A stretch of 64,000 nucleotides of DNA from Candidatus Obscuribacter sp. (GCA_016712465.1 JADJQZ010000001.1:6956620-7020619); one strand, 5' to 3'. Numbered from the stretch's first letter, positions 6,977 to 16,069 are shown. Numbers and translations: made by a program. Notes: generated by a model not told the origin, from the letters alone.

Positions 6977-9366
6977 CTATGCAAGAAAATATTTGTTCCT
7001 GTGGTACCGAATATGGTGCAGACGGTATCTGCCCGGATTGCGGTAATATCAAGCCGGAGGCCGTTAAAGCCCTTGATGCCTCTCAGGGCAACCTGGTCCC
7101 AGACGTGCTTTCCGTTCATTCCGGTCATACTAAAAATACCGGGCTTTCCTCACGTACAAGCAAGTCATCCCGGGCAAGGCAGCTGGCTCTTTCGCTGCGT
7201 ACTCAGGTGACGGCGCGTCCGGTCACCGTGGTGGCCATTGTGGACGAGAGCGGCAAAGCCGACGGAAAGGTTCGTAAGCGGAGGCATGAATTCTCCACCC
7301 GTACTTCCACTCGTACCACCCGCGGTATTGCTGCCGGTCTGGTGGAATTGGAAACTTTGCCGCCGGTTGACGCACAGAGCCTGATTCGAGAAGGTCTGGG
7401 GATCAGCAAGGAGCAGCGGGTCTGTGGTAATCCCGAGTGTCAGCATCTGCAAGCTCACGGTGAGCCTCGCAATCTCTATCGCGAGAAGAATGGCGTTCCC
7501 ATCGATAAAGGGCTCTGTCCTTCTTGCCGCGCTCCCTTCAATTTCTCGCCGATTCCTAAGGAAACGGTCATTTCCGGTCAATACTCGGTTCTCGGACCGA
7601 TAGCGGTAGGAGGTTTCGGCTTCATCTATCTGGCCTGGGATATGAACGTGGGGCGCTACGTCGTCTTAAAAGGACTGCTCAATTCCAGAGACCCGGAGCA
7701 GCAGATTCTGGCTGTGCAGGAAAGGCGATTCCTGGCTGATTTACAGTCACCGGAGATAGTCAACATTGTCAACTTCGTCACCCATTCCGAGCATCACGAT
7801 GAGAGCCAGGATGGTCAGGAAGTTGATATGCAGACCTTTATAGTCATGGAATTCATTGACGGACAGACCCTCAAGTCAATCAAGAAAAAGTGGATGCAGG
7901 AGAATGCCAATGCGCCGCTGCCTGTCACCGATGCCATTTACTTCATGCTCGGGATTCTGCCGGCCTTTACCTACTTGCATAAGCAGGGTGTTTACTACTG
8001 CGATTTCAAGATGGAAAATGCCATGTTGCAGGGTGACCGTTTGCGGCTCATCGACCTTGGTGGTGCCAGAAAGGCTTCGGAAGTGGGCGGCAGTTGCTTC
8101 CTCACTCGCGGCTATGCGGCACCGGAAGCGGGCGGCGATAATCCTGAACCGTCGGTTTCCTCCGACCTCTACACCGTAGGACGCACTCTGGCCATCCTCT
8201 GTACCAATTTTGACTGGCTGGAGGAATTCGAATTCGATTTGCCCACGCCGGATCGAGAACCGCTCTTTGCGCGCTACGAGTCGTTCTATCGCTTCTTGCT
8301 GCGCGCCTGCCACCGCGACCCGGACCAGCGTTTTCAGTCGGCTCTGGAGATGTCCGAGCAACTTCTGGGAGTGCTGGCTGAGATTGTTTCCATCGACACC
8401 GGCAATGCCCGTCCGGTTTTTGCCAGCCCCGAGTTTGCTCTCGATGTATTGCGCGAAGTGGGTGAAAACAGTAAGCCGAGCTATCTGTCTTTAACTGATT
8501 TGAAGCCGGACCGGACTGATTCAGCCAACGCGCTCATTGAAACGGCTCTGGCCGAAAACGATCTGGCGCAACAGGCTAAACTTCTCAAGCAGGCTATGGA
8601 GCAATTCCCCCGTTCAGCGGAAGCGCCTTTGCGTCTGGCCATGGTGGCTACCGCCTTGAAAGACTATAGTTGGGCGGAGACAATCATTGCCGAGCGCATT
8701 GTGGTTGACCCTTATGACTTCCGCAATATCTGGGTTAAGGGTGCCTGGCTTATGGCTCAGGGCCGCTACGCGGATGCCTTCAAACACTTCGATGCCGTTT
8801 ATTCCGAGGTTCCGGGCGAACTGGCTCCCAAGCTGGCTCTTGCTCTCTGTGCCGAGCTGAACGGTGATACGGATGTGGCTTTGCGCTACTACGAACTGGT
8901 GTCCGGCATTGACCCCAGCTTTGTCACAGCCGTATTCGGTCTGGCTCGCTGTCTCTATACCAAAGATGCAGTGGCGGCTGCCGATGCCTTTGATCGCGTT
9001 TCACCCCTTTCCGCTTCCTTCCAGCAAGCTCTGGCCAGCAAGATGCAGCTCCTCATCAAGGGCAAGCCGAACGCCGAGCTTTTGACGATGGCGGTTGCCA
9101 CCATGAAGCGCATCAATCTGGATGGCTACGCTTATCATCAATTGCGCTTCCAGCTCTTCGAGGCCCTTCTGGCAGCGGTTGAAGATAACCGCCTGCCGGT
9201 GGGCGAAGTGGCCAACCTCGTGCAATTTGCAGGCGCCGGCACCGACTATTTGCGTCTGGCAATGGAGCAGGAAGCTCGCTTTTGTGCTCATAGCTGCGGT
9301 GAGCAAGAACTTTCCATTCAGTGGATCGACAGGGCGAATGCCGTGCGGCCGCTGACCCGTTTCTAA
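6973..9366 (+). CDS. pknG: PknG-type Ser/Thr protein kinase (rubredoxin-kinase-TPR)
   Basis: A 797-residue soluble kinase with the full PknG layout. An N-terminal CxC/CxxC zinc ribbon (Cys8, 10, 20, 23) comes first, then a rubredoxin-like metal site (Cys151, 156, 182, 185). The kinase domain starts near Tyr204 with glycine loop AVGGFGFIYLAWD, Lys233 (VVLKG), catalytic loop YYCDFKMEN (Asp344, Asn349; HRD-Arg missing, as in PknG) and metal Asp361 in IDLGG instead of DFG. The TPR region (about 510-797) contains PGELAPKLALALCAEL and ends RANAVRPLTRF, strikingly like mycobacterial PknG. In Actinobacteria PknG phosphorylates the FHA protein GarA/OdhI and is controlled by membrane GlnX and lipoprotein GlnH; comparable partners lie downstream here. 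Start ATG overlaps the previous stop; an ATG six bases on is possible. Confidence 0.93.
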   Translation: MTMQENICSCGTEYGADGICPDCGNIKPEAVKALDASQGNLVPDVLSVHSGHTKNTGLSSRTSKSSRARQLALSLRTQVTARPVTVVAIVDESGKADGKVRKRRHEFSTRTSTRTTRGIAAGLVELETLPPVDAQSLIREGLGISKEQRVCGNPECQHLQAHGEPRNLYREKNGVPIDKGLCPSCRAPFNFSPIPKETVISGQYSVLGPIAVGGFGFIYLAWDMNVGRYVVLKGLLNSRDPEQQILAVQERRFLADLQSPEIVNIVNFVTHSEHHDESQDGQEVDMQTFIVMEFIDGQTLKSIKKKWMQENANAPLPVTDAIYFMLGILPAFTYLHKQGVYYCDFKMENAMLQGDRLRLIDLGGARKASEVGGSCFLTRGYAAPEAGGDNPEPSVSSDLYTVGRTLAILCTNFDWLEEFEFDLPTPDREPLFARYESFYRFLLRACHRDPDQRFQSALEMSEQLLGVLAEIVSIDTGNARPVFASPEFALDVLREVGENSKPSYLSLTDLKPDRTDSANALIETALAENDLAQQAKLLKQAMEQFPRSAEAPLRLAMVATALKDYSWAETIIAERIVVDPYDFRNIWVKGAWLMAQGRYADAFKHFDAVYSEVPGELAPKLALALCAELNGDTDVALRYYELVSGIDPSFVTAVFGLARCLYTKDAVAAADAFDRVSPLSASFQQALASKMQLLIKGKPNAELLTMAVATMKRINLDGYAYHQLRFQLFEALLAAVEDNRLPVGEVANLVQFAGAGTDYLRLAMEQEARFCAHSCGEQELSIQWIDRANAVRPLTRF

Positions 9367-9379
9367 ATGGGGAGTAAAC

Positions 9380-10663
9380 ATGAACTGTCCAAAATGTTTG
9401 GAGCCCGTCGAAGAGGGCGATTTGTTTTGTGTCTGCGGTGCCGATCTGGCTTGCGCCTCTGAGAAGAGCGAAACCAAGAACGGTGCTTCCGCCGCTAAGG
9501 GCGATGCCGCTAAAAGTGGGTCTGCCGGCGGCCTGTTTAAACCACCCGGCATGGGTGCTGCAGCCAAGAATACCGGCAAGAAAAAGGGCGGCTTGTTCAG
9601 CGTTCCCGGTGCGGCGGTGCCGGTCTCCAGGTCTGTGGAAAAACCGGTTAAGAGTACCGCCGTTAAGGTCAAAGGGAGACCCTGCCCGGATTGCGGTGCC
9701 GATTCGGAGCAAGTTTCCAGTGATGGAATATGCACCAATTGCGGTACCCAGGTGGTGTTCAGTCAGCGTGACGACTTTACGGTGGCCGCGTCAAACGAGC
9801 TTGCTGTGAGAAGTTTTCTGGGGCGTTGCCATCATCGAAACGAAGACTATGCTCTGGCCGCAGATATTGTGCTTGAGCCCAGCGGTAAGACATATACGGT
9901 GATACTCGTCTCCGACGGTGTATCATCTTCCGAATGTGCTCATCTGGCCTCGGAAGCGGCTTGCACCAGAGGCATGGAGTTTCTGGCGCAGGCCCTTAAA
10001 AGTGGTGTAAAGGCCGACTGTGATTTGTTGGCTGAAGCCATTTGTGCCGCCCAGGAGGCCGTACTCGCCGTCAAAGGAAATGGTGAAACCGACAAACTCG
10101 GCCGCGCCAAAGTGCCGCCGGAAGCCACTTTTCTGGCAATTCTGTTGGACGGAGAGAAAGCCTATCTGGGCTGGGTAGGAGACTGCCGCGCCTACTCCGT
10201 CTACATAAGCGCCACCGGGGAACTGGAAGCCCGTCTTCTCACCAAGGATCATTCCTGGATCAATTACATGGTAGACAGCGGGCAGTTGTCGGTGGAAGCG
10301 GCAGAAGCAGACCAGCAGGCTCATTGCATACTGCAAGTTTTGGGTCCGGTCGATAGCGCCAATCCCCTCAACCCCTCCTTTGCCAGTTACGACCTCACAG
10401 GCTCTCAGCTCTTGCTTGCCGCCAGTGATGGTTTCTGGAATTACGGGCAGCCCAGTCAGGCCAGACCTGCCGGTCCCATGCTCGAGCAGTTGAAGACTCT
10501 TTCTCTGGCGGAAGTTTCCGCCGAGGCAATCGCCCGTAAGCTGGTTGCCTTTGCCAACGATACGGAAGGACGCGACAACATCACCGTGGTGGTGCAGAAG
10601 CGGCATCCTTCGCACGGACGGGTGGAGACATCTACCCGCACCGATCAACTACCTTTGAACTAA
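9380..10663 (+). CDS. PP2C-family Ser/Thr phosphatase with two zinc ribbons
   Basis: A 427-residue metal-dependent phosphatase. The N-terminus has a zinc ribbon (NCPKCLEP...CVCG), a basic Ala/Gly linker and a second ribbon (CPDCGAD...CTNCG, about residues 97-122). The PP2C domain follows from about residue 140. Motifs are RNED (153-156), VSDG with metal-binding Asp179, GWVGDCR (Asp268), ASDGFW (Asp350) and GRDNIT (Asp399), so the metal-binding aspartates are intact. It starts 13 bases after pknG, with GGAG in the gap. By position it is the likely antagonist of the kinase, dephosphorylating the FHA protein or the kinase itself. Its first ribbon closely resembles one in the FHA protein. Confidence 0.9.
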   Translation: MNCPKCLEPVEEGDLFCVCGADLACASEKSETKNGASAAKGDAAKSGSAGGLFKPPGMGAAAKNTGKKKGGLFSVPGAAVPVSRSVEKPVKSTAVKVKGRPCPDCGADSEQVSSDGICTNCGTQVVFSQRDDFTVAASNELAVRSFLGRCHHRNEDYALAADIVLEPSGKTYTVILVSDGVSSSECAHLASEAACTRGMEFLAQALKSGVKADCDLLAEAICAAQEAVLAVKGNGETDKLGRAKVPPEATFLAILLDGEKAYLGWVGDCRAYSVYISATGELEARLLTKDHSWINYMVDSGQLSVEAAEADQQAHCILQVLGPVDSANPLNPSFASYDLTGSQLLLAASDGFWNYGQPSQARPAGPMLEQLKTLSLAEVSAEAIARKLVAFANDTEGRDNITVVVQKRHPSHGRVETSTRTDQLPLN

Positions 10664-10682
10664 TTTAGCGGAGCAATGAATA

Positions 10683-12020
10683 ATGAGCGAAAATATCCAA
10701 CCTTCCATTCTTTTGAAGGCTGACGTAAACGGCTATCTCAATCTAAATGCCGATACCCTGGATGCAGCCTTCACCCTTACGCCGACCGGCTTTGATATGG
10801 CACAGGCGCCACGTCTGGAGCAGAATGTCATTTTCATGGGCGACGTTTCCGGTTCCATGGATAGTCCTGCCAGCAAGCTGAAATTCATGAAACTGGCCAT
10901 GATTGGTGCGATCAGGAAATTACCGGAGCACTTCTACTTCGCCGTGGTCACCTTCGCCTCCAGCGCCCGGGCCGTGGTGGAACTCTGCCAGGCTACCGAA
11001 GCAAACAAGAAACTGGCAATCGCTGCCGTGGAGCGTATCACCGCTGGTGGCGGCACAGAGATGTCGAAAGGTTTGAAAGTGGTCATGCAAGAACAAATGC
11101 GCCGCCCTCAGGCTGCCGGTTTGTGCGTGCTCCTGACGGACGGCCAGAACGAGTCCAGTGATGAAAGTTCTCTGGACGAGGTCTTGCAAGATTTTCAAGC
11201 TAAAGCCGGTCAGGGCATGGTGGTGCAGGTGCACGCCCGTGGTGTGTATTCCGACTTCAGTTTCGACCAGGTGAACAAAATCGCCACTGCCACCAAAGGC
11301 ATGGCGCCGGAGTACATTGAAGAAGCCGATAAGTTGGAAGCCGACTTTGCAGCCCTGGTGGATCTGGCCAGTGCCAATGTCATTTCCGACGTGCGCTTAA
11401 ATGTGTGGACGCCGAAAGTGGTTTCCATCAAGGCCTGCAAAAAGACCCTGCCCTTCCTGCAAGATTTGATGGGCAGCCAGACGGTCGATCAGACTGCCGG
11501 CATCACAAGTAGTTTCCCTCTCGGGGCCATGAATGCCGAAGTGACTGAATACTTCGTCACTTTCGCTCTGCAGCCTAAACCGGTGGGACAGGCCGGGTCG
11601 GCAGGAAAGGTCTGGGTGTCCTTCATGTATAACGGCACCAAGGTGGAAACCGCTCCGGAGACCATTCGCTGTGAGTGGACCGGCGACCATGACACCCGCT
11701 CCATTCGCATTCCTGAAGGGGTGGCCAGGGCTCGTGGTGATGTGGACTTCGCCAGAAACATTCAAGAAGGCATGGAGGCTCTCAAGAATGGCGACAAGGC
11801 GGCTGCTACACAGCGACTGGGAGCTGCCGCCAAATTTGCCCATGAGAAGGGCGATAAGGAATTGACCCAGCGCCTTGAGGCTCTGGTTGTCATTGAAGAC
11901 GCCGCCGCCGGTACGGTGAAAATCAAGGCCGGTGCCGAGAAGGACACCAATGCCACGCTGCGATTGGAATCGGCTTCCATTCGCACCAAGAAGTTGCCGG
12001 TCAACGCTGGAGGTAAATAA
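10683..12020 (+). CDS. von Willebrand factor A (VWA) domain protein
   Basis: A 445-residue soluble protein. The VWA domain covers about residues 46-230, with MIDAS motif DVSGSM (Asp54, Ser56, Ser58), a GGGTEMSKG threonine loop and LLTDGQNE as the third metal site. A beta-rich middle (about 230-345) and a helical, TPR-like C-terminus (about 345-445) follow. Such bacterial VWA proteins bind metal-dependent protein partners and often sit beside kinases, phosphatases and FHA proteins. It lies 19 bases after the phosphatase and one base before the FHA gene, so it is very likely part of the same signalling pathway, perhaps as a scaffold. Confidence 0.88.
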   Translation: MSENIQPSILLKADVNGYLNLNADTLDAAFTLTPTGFDMAQAPRLEQNVIFMGDVSGSMDSPASKLKFMKLAMIGAIRKLPEHFYFAVVTFASSARAVVELCQATEANKKLAIAAVERITAGGGTEMSKGLKVVMQEQMRRPQAAGLCVLLTDGQNESSDESSLDEVLQDFQAKAGQGMVVQVHARGVYSDFSFDQVNKIATATKGMAPEYIEEADKLEADFAALVDLASANVISDVRLNVWTPKVVSIKACKKTLPFLQDLMGSQTVDQTAGITSSFPLGAMNAEVTEYFVTFALQPKPVGQAGSAGKVWVSFMYNGTKVETAPETIRCEWTGDHDTRSIRIPEGVARARGDVDFARNIQEGMEALKNGDKAAATQRLGAAAKFAHEKGDKELTQRLEALVVIEDAAAGTVKIKAGAEKDTNATLRLESASIRTKKLPVNAGGK

Positions 12021-12021
12021 C

Positions 12022-12798
12022 ATGAGCGAAGAATATCACTGTGCTGAACATCCTGATTTTGTCAGTGACGATGTCAATGAAGTCTGCAGCGAATGCGGCA
12101 ACTTCCTGGTGGACGAAAACGGACAGCCTGCCAGCGCTGCTCCGGCTTCGGTTGTACCGGCGGTAGAACTCTCCGGTTCGGCTGCGCCTGATACCGGTGA
12201 CGCCGCCGTCAATACCGGCGTCAATGAAGATGCGGCAGGTGATGTCATCTGTCCGCACTGCCAGGAACCAAACGAGCCGGGCGACCTCTTTTGTATGAAT
12301 TGCGGCGGCGACCTGAATGGAGTTGGTGCTGTGGCTGCTGCCCCGGTGGCGAGTTCAGTAGCGCCCGCAGGCAAGAAGCCTGTCTCTAGTAACAGCTACC
12401 AGGTGGCGGTTCCTGAGCCGGTTTTTCCGGCTTTGCTGAAGCTTGTGGCGCGCTTTGACAACAGCCCGCGAGCGCGCGCTGAAGATGCCGTGGAGCCCAC
12501 GGATAAGAGCGACAAGGTGGTGCTTCTCGATCGCGCCGCTGTGAAAGTGGGGCGCACTGACCCTCGCGGTCAGCACTTCCCCCATGTGGCTCTCAATGAA
12601 GACGGGGGCATGTCTCGAAGACACTGCCAATTCGTGCGCGATAGCGGCGGTAATTACAGCCTTGTGGACACGGATTCAGGTAACGGCACCAAGCTTAACG
12701 GTGTCGCGCTTACTGCTTCCGTGCCGCAGCCTATCAAGGTCGGTGACCAGATCCAGGTTGGCTTCTGGTACACCATTTACGTTGAAAGCAATATCTAA
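12022..12798 (+). CDS. FHA-domain protein with two zinc-binding modules
   Basis: A 258-residue protein. Two Cys-rich modules come first (HCAEHPDF...CSECG near residues 6-25 and CPHCQEP...CMNCGG near 75-95), then an Ala/Val/Pro linker. The C-terminal FHA domain (about 165-258) keeps the phosphothreonine-binding residues Gly177-Arg178, Ser198-Arg-Arg-His201 and Asn221-Gly-Thr. The start ATG at 12022 has GGAGG nine bases upstream; the frame stays open upstream but overlaps the VWA gene. In Actinobacteria the PknG substrate GarA/OdhI is also an FHA protein, though its ETTS phosphorylation motif is absent here. It is the obvious candidate reader or substrate of the kinase. Confidence 0.9.
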   Translation: MSEEYHCAEHPDFVSDDVNEVCSECGNFLVDENGQPASAAPASVVPAVELSGSAAPDTGDAAVNTGVNEDAAGDVICPHCQEPNEPGDLFCMNCGGDLNGVGAVAAAPVASSVAPAGKKPVSSNSYQVAVPEPVFPALLKLVARFDNSPRARAEDAVEPTDKSDKVVLLDRAAVKVGRTDPRGQHFPHVALNEDGGMSRRHCQFVRDSGGNYSLVDTDSGNGTKLNGVALTASVPQPIKVGDQIQVGFWYTIYVESNI

Positions 12799-12807
12799 GG
12801 AATCCCT

Positions 12808-14181
12808 ATGCAAAATGAAAATTCTCTTCTTGCTTATTTCTTTGGCGGCAAGACTACCCCTGATCAGCTCTGGCGCTTTCGCCGCCTGAGCTGGCTCCTT
12901 TCAGCCTTGTTCCTGCTCTTCAGTCTGCTTTCCATCGGTGAGTTTGAATTCGCCATTCGTTCCGTAGGCAAGGAAGCTGCACCGGCGGTAATGCAAGCCT
13001 ACGTGATGAAGGAAGAAATTCTGGCCATGGATGCTGCCGCTGCCAGCGAACTGGCGGCGCGTCCGGGTGAGAACTACACCTCTTTTAAGGAATTTGAGAA
13101 GCGCCGCACTTTGCTCAACAATGAATTGAGCGAGGCCGTGCGCATGATGGATAGCGTCAGTGAAAGGCGACTCTTGCAGCAGTTGGGTCAGGCCGTGGAC
13201 GACTACAAAGAAGCCGTTTCTATGGCCCGCAGTGCGCATGAGCGTAACGATGCCGCCTATCTGGCTTACTATCGCCTGGCTACGGATATCCTGGTTAAAC
13301 GCGTCAACGTCTACTGCGAACAGCTGGAGCAGTACAACCTCGACCTCTTGAATCGTTCCTATCACAGGCAGACCATCGCCGGAACAATTCTTTGTGTGCT
13401 GTTCGCCGTTGCCGGTGTACTGCTTATCGTCTTGAATCTGCGTAGCTCCGCTTACTTGCGGCAGCGGTTTCACCGCCGTTACAGTGTGCCCCTCATGATC
13501 AGTACCTGGCTCTTGATTGGCTTCACCGGCTATACCATGACCAGTTTTGTCTATGGCGGCATGCAGCTTTCCACCGCCAAGGTCGACACCTTTGCTTCCA
13601 TTACCAAACTTCTGGATGCTCGGGCTGCCGTATACAGCGTCAATGCTTCCTTAAATCGGCAATTGCTGGATAAGGCTTTGCGCACGGAGCATCGCAAGAA
13701 TTTGACTGCCAGCCTGGCGGACCTGGTCGGAGACCTCAATGACGGGCAGTGGCAGGAGCTTGAGAAGAACCTGAGCGAGGATAAAAGACCAGCCGCTGAT
13801 GCTAAAGGCAGTCTTGTGCAGGCCGCTGCCACCTTCGATTTCGAGGATGAATTTGTGATGCTGCAGAGGGCCTTTCAGGAGTTAAGGCAGTTCCGTCAGA
13901 CCATTGATCAGGTGCACACGCTTCTGGATGCCGGTAAGGCAGAGGAGGCTTTGAAGCTCTCCATCGGCTTGAATGTCGGACAGGGGCGTTATCTGTTCGA
14001 CAAATTGGACTCCTCTTTGAGCCAGGCAGAAGGGGTAACTACAGCCCACTTTACTAAGGTGGTCGCTCGCAGCCACGGACTATTGGCCTGGACGCTTTAT
14101 GCCGCACCACTGGTGGTGCTGGGCGCGCTCTGGCTCTTCGGTGCGGCGATTTCCGCCCGCATAAAGGAATATGAGGTCTAA
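12808..14181 (+). CDS. Four-helix membrane sensor protein, GlnX-like in layout
   Basis: A 457-residue membrane protein. Transmembrane helices lie near residues 28-46, 190-210, 229-252 and 426-448. Two large helical regions (about 50-185 and 255-420) therefore face the same side, most likely the periplasm, and an Arg-rich loop (RSSAYLRQRFHRRY) and short tails face the cytoplasm. Actinobacterial GlnX, encoded with PknG and the binding protein GlnH, has the same plan of two sensor regions and four helices. Nine bases separate it from the FHA gene and two from the PstS-like gene. I infer that it carries the signal from the binding lipoprotein to the kinase. Homology to GlnX is not proven here; a chemoreceptor-like (4HB) sensor is an alternative. 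Confidence 0.7.
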   Translation: MQNENSLLAYFFGGKTTPDQLWRFRRLSWLLSALFLLFSLLSIGEFEFAIRSVGKEAAPAVMQAYVMKEEILAMDAAAASELAARPGENYTSFKEFEKRRTLLNNELSEAVRMMDSVSERRLLQQLGQAVDDYKEAVSMARSAHERNDAAYLAYYRLATDILVKRVNVYCEQLEQYNLDLLNRSYHRQTIAGTILCVLFAVAGVLLIVLNLRSSAYLRQRFHRRYSVPLMISTWLLIGFTGYTMTSFVYGGMQLSTAKVDTFASITKLLDARAAVYSVNASLNRQLLDKALRTEHRKNLTASLADLVGDLNDGQWQELEKNLSEDKRPAADAKGSLVQAAATFDFEDEFVMLQRAFQELRQFRQTIDQVHTLLDAGKAEEALKLSIGLNVGQGRYLFDKLDSSLSQAEGVTTAHFTKVVARSHGLLAWTLYAAPLVVLGALWLFGAAISARIKEYEV

Positions 14182-14183
14182 TC

Positions 14184-15422
14184 ATGTTCCCTATCAAATT
14201 AACGTCAACCAGTCAGAGAACAAATATGAATCGATATCGATACTTGCAGTCCCCCTGTTGCATCCTGGCGCTGGCACTTTCCCTCAGCCTCTCGGGTTGC
14301 GGCTCCAGCTCCGATGAGACGGAGAGCCTGGAACCTGCCGCCAAGAAAGCAGAAGTAGCCAATGTAACCGTTGCCTTTCAATCCTTGCAGAGATTCGATG
14401 CCTCGACCCGCCAGGACGAGGTTAAGCTGAAGGGGGCCGGTGCTTCCTTCCCTGAGCCTCTCTATCAAGCGCTGTTTAAGAGCCTGCGTGAGAACAGCAA
14501 AACCGATGTGCGTTATGAGGCGGTGGGCAGTAGCGCCGGTATAGTGCTGGTGCAAAATAAACAAGTCAACTTCGGTGCTTCCGATGCTCCGCTCACAGAC
14601 GAGCAGATGAAGTCCGACGCCAATGGTGCGATACTGCACATACCAACTGCTTTTGGTGCGGTGTCGGTTGTCTATAATCTGCCCGGTGTCAACGCCGTGC
14701 TCAAGCTTTCGGCTGAGCAACTGGCTTTGATATACCTGGGGCGCATCACTTACTGGGATGATGAGCGCCTGGTAGCCGGCAATGCAGAACTCAAGGGTGT
14801 GCACGAGCGAATCATCTCGGTGCACCGGGCGGACGGCTCTGGATCGACCTTTGCCCTGACCGAGTTTCTGGCGGAAGGCAGCGGAGACTGGAATAAGCAA
14901 ATGGGTAAGGGGACTTCCATGTATTGGCCCGGGGGAATGGCGGTAACTTCCGGTGGTGCCATGGTCGACGCCGTGCTCAGAAGCCCCTATGCCATCGGCT
15001 ACACGGAATTGAATGTGGCGGTCAGCCGCAATCTCAAATCTGCTGCCCTGAAGAATCCTAGCGGCGCGTATGTGGTGCCTTCTTTCAAAAGCGTAAGGGA
15101 AGCCATGGAGGGCCTGGCCGCATCCGATTCCACGGACTTGCGTCTGGATGTGATCAACAGTGACGGCAGTGGCAGCTATCCCATTTCAACCGCCACCTAT
15201 GTTCTGGTCTATCAAAATCAAGATGATCCGAAACAGGCCCAAGCCCTGACGCAGGTGCTCTGGTGGTTGGTGCATGACGGGCAGGCTGCTCACGAGAAGC
15301 TGCTTTACGTGCCGCTTTCAGCCAATCTGGTCAAGCGGGTGGAGAAGGCGCTGGAGCAGCTACGTGCCAACGGTGCTCCTGTGCTGACCCCTGTGGCAGC
15401 GCAGCCGGCCGCCAAGTCTTAA
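14184..15422 (+). CDS. pstS: PstS-type phosphate-binding lipoprotein
   Basis: A 412-residue lipoprotein with a hydrophobic signal and lipobox LSGC (Cys39). An internal ATG at 14226 would give a more typical 24-residue signal, but GAGG lies nine bases before the first ATG. PstS landmarks are KGAGASFPEPLY, YEAVGSSAGI, VNFGASDAPL, and HRADGSGSTF with the phosphate-binding loop. It ends the operon with no pstC, pstA or pstB beside it. In classic systems PstS feeds the ABC transporter; here a sensing role through the adjacent four-helix protein is more likely. It replaces, in position, the amino-acid-binding GlnH of the actinobacterial PknG clusters. Confidence 0.9.
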   Translation: MFPIKLTSTSQRTNMNRYRYLQSPCCILALALSLSLSGCGSSSDETESLEPAAKKAEVANVTVAFQSLQRFDASTRQDEVKLKGAGASFPEPLYQALFKSLRENSKTDVRYEAVGSSAGIVLVQNKQVNFGASDAPLTDEQMKSDANGAILHIPTAFGAVSVVYNLPGVNAVLKLSAEQLALIYLGRITYWDDERLVAGNAELKGVHERIISVHRADGSGSTFALTEFLAEGSGDWNKQMGKGTSMYWPGGMAVTSGGAMVDAVLRSPYAIGYTELNVAVSRNLKSAALKNPSGAYVVPSFKSVREAMEGLAASDSTDLRLDVINSDGSGSYPISTATYVLVYQNQDDPKQAQALTQVLWWLVHDGQAAHEKLLYVPLSANLVKRVEKALEQLRANGAPVLTPVAAQPAAKS

Positions 15423-15449
15423 CTTAGCTAATCCAGTCAAGTCAAACCG

Positions 15450-15480
15450 GACCTGAGCGGGCTCTCCTGCTCAGGTCTTT
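15450..15480 (+). terminator. Terminator of the pit-pknG-pstS operon
   Basis: GACCTGAGC (15450-15458) pairs with GCTCAGGTC (15469-15477) and is followed by TTTA. The T-run is short, but the position 28 bases after the pstS-like stop codon supports termination of the nine-gene operon. Confidence 0.75.
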
Positions 15481-15520
15481 ACTTCAGCCGGGCTGATTGC
15501 CTGGTAGAACAGGAGAACTT

Positions 15521-16069
15521 ATGAGTCAAAACGTGATCAAATTCTATCGCCAGAGCGAAGTGCCCTATGGCGTCTTTTCCAATTTCCCCTTCCGACCTAT
15601 TGAGTTGGACGGAAAAACCTGGAACTCATCAGAGATTTACTTCCAGGCAATGAAGTTTGCCGGTACAGAGCATGAAGACATAATTGCTGAGGCGGCAACG
15701 TCGAAGCTGGCTGCCCAGATGGGTCGTGATCGCAGTCGACCGTTGCGGCCCGACTGGGATGAAGTAGTCGATCTGGGCACTGAAGATTCCAGGCTGCAAG
15801 CTCTCTGGGAGCGGTATGTAAACCGACCCTGTCTGTTGAAAGACTACGTCATGTTCAAGGCCGTGCTGGCGAAATTTACTCAACATGAAGATCTCGGTGC
15901 GCTTCTACTTGCCACTGAAGATGCCCTCATTGTGGAGCATACGGAAGTGGACAGCTACTGGGCCGATGGCGGCGACGGCAGCGGTTTAAACATGCTCGGT
16001 CGCATTCTTATGATTGTGCGTGAGTTGCTGGACGGTGAAAGGCAGGAGAAAACTTGTGCACACTGCTAA
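15521..16069 (+). CDS. NADAR/YbiA-family N-glycosidase-like protein
   Basis: A 182-residue protein of the NADAR family, recognised by VPYGVFSNF near the start, WNSSEIYFQAMKF (about 37-49) and the C-terminal DSYWADGGDGSGLNMLGRILM. YbiA members cleave the N-glycosidic bond of reactive riboflavin precursors, and other NADAR domains remove ADP-ribose from guanine. Which applies here cannot be told from sequence. The ATG at 15521 has AGGAGA eight bases upstream; the frame is open to 15497 but without a binding site. The next gene overlaps its 3' end by 14 bases. Confidence 0.88.
   Translation: MSQNVIKFYRQSEVPYGVFSNFPFRPIELDGKTWNSSEIYFQAMKFAGTEHEDIIAEAATSKLAAQMGRDRSRPLRPDWDEVVDLGTEDSRLQALWERYVNRPCLLKDYVMFKAVLAKFTQHEDLGALLLATEDALIVEHTEVDSYWADGGDGSGLNMLGRILMIVRELLDGERQEKTCAHC

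Noticed and set aside
9001..9738. Long minus-strand frame across the pknG/PP2C junction
   Set aside because: Antisense to two well-supported genes and lacking a binding site and domain.
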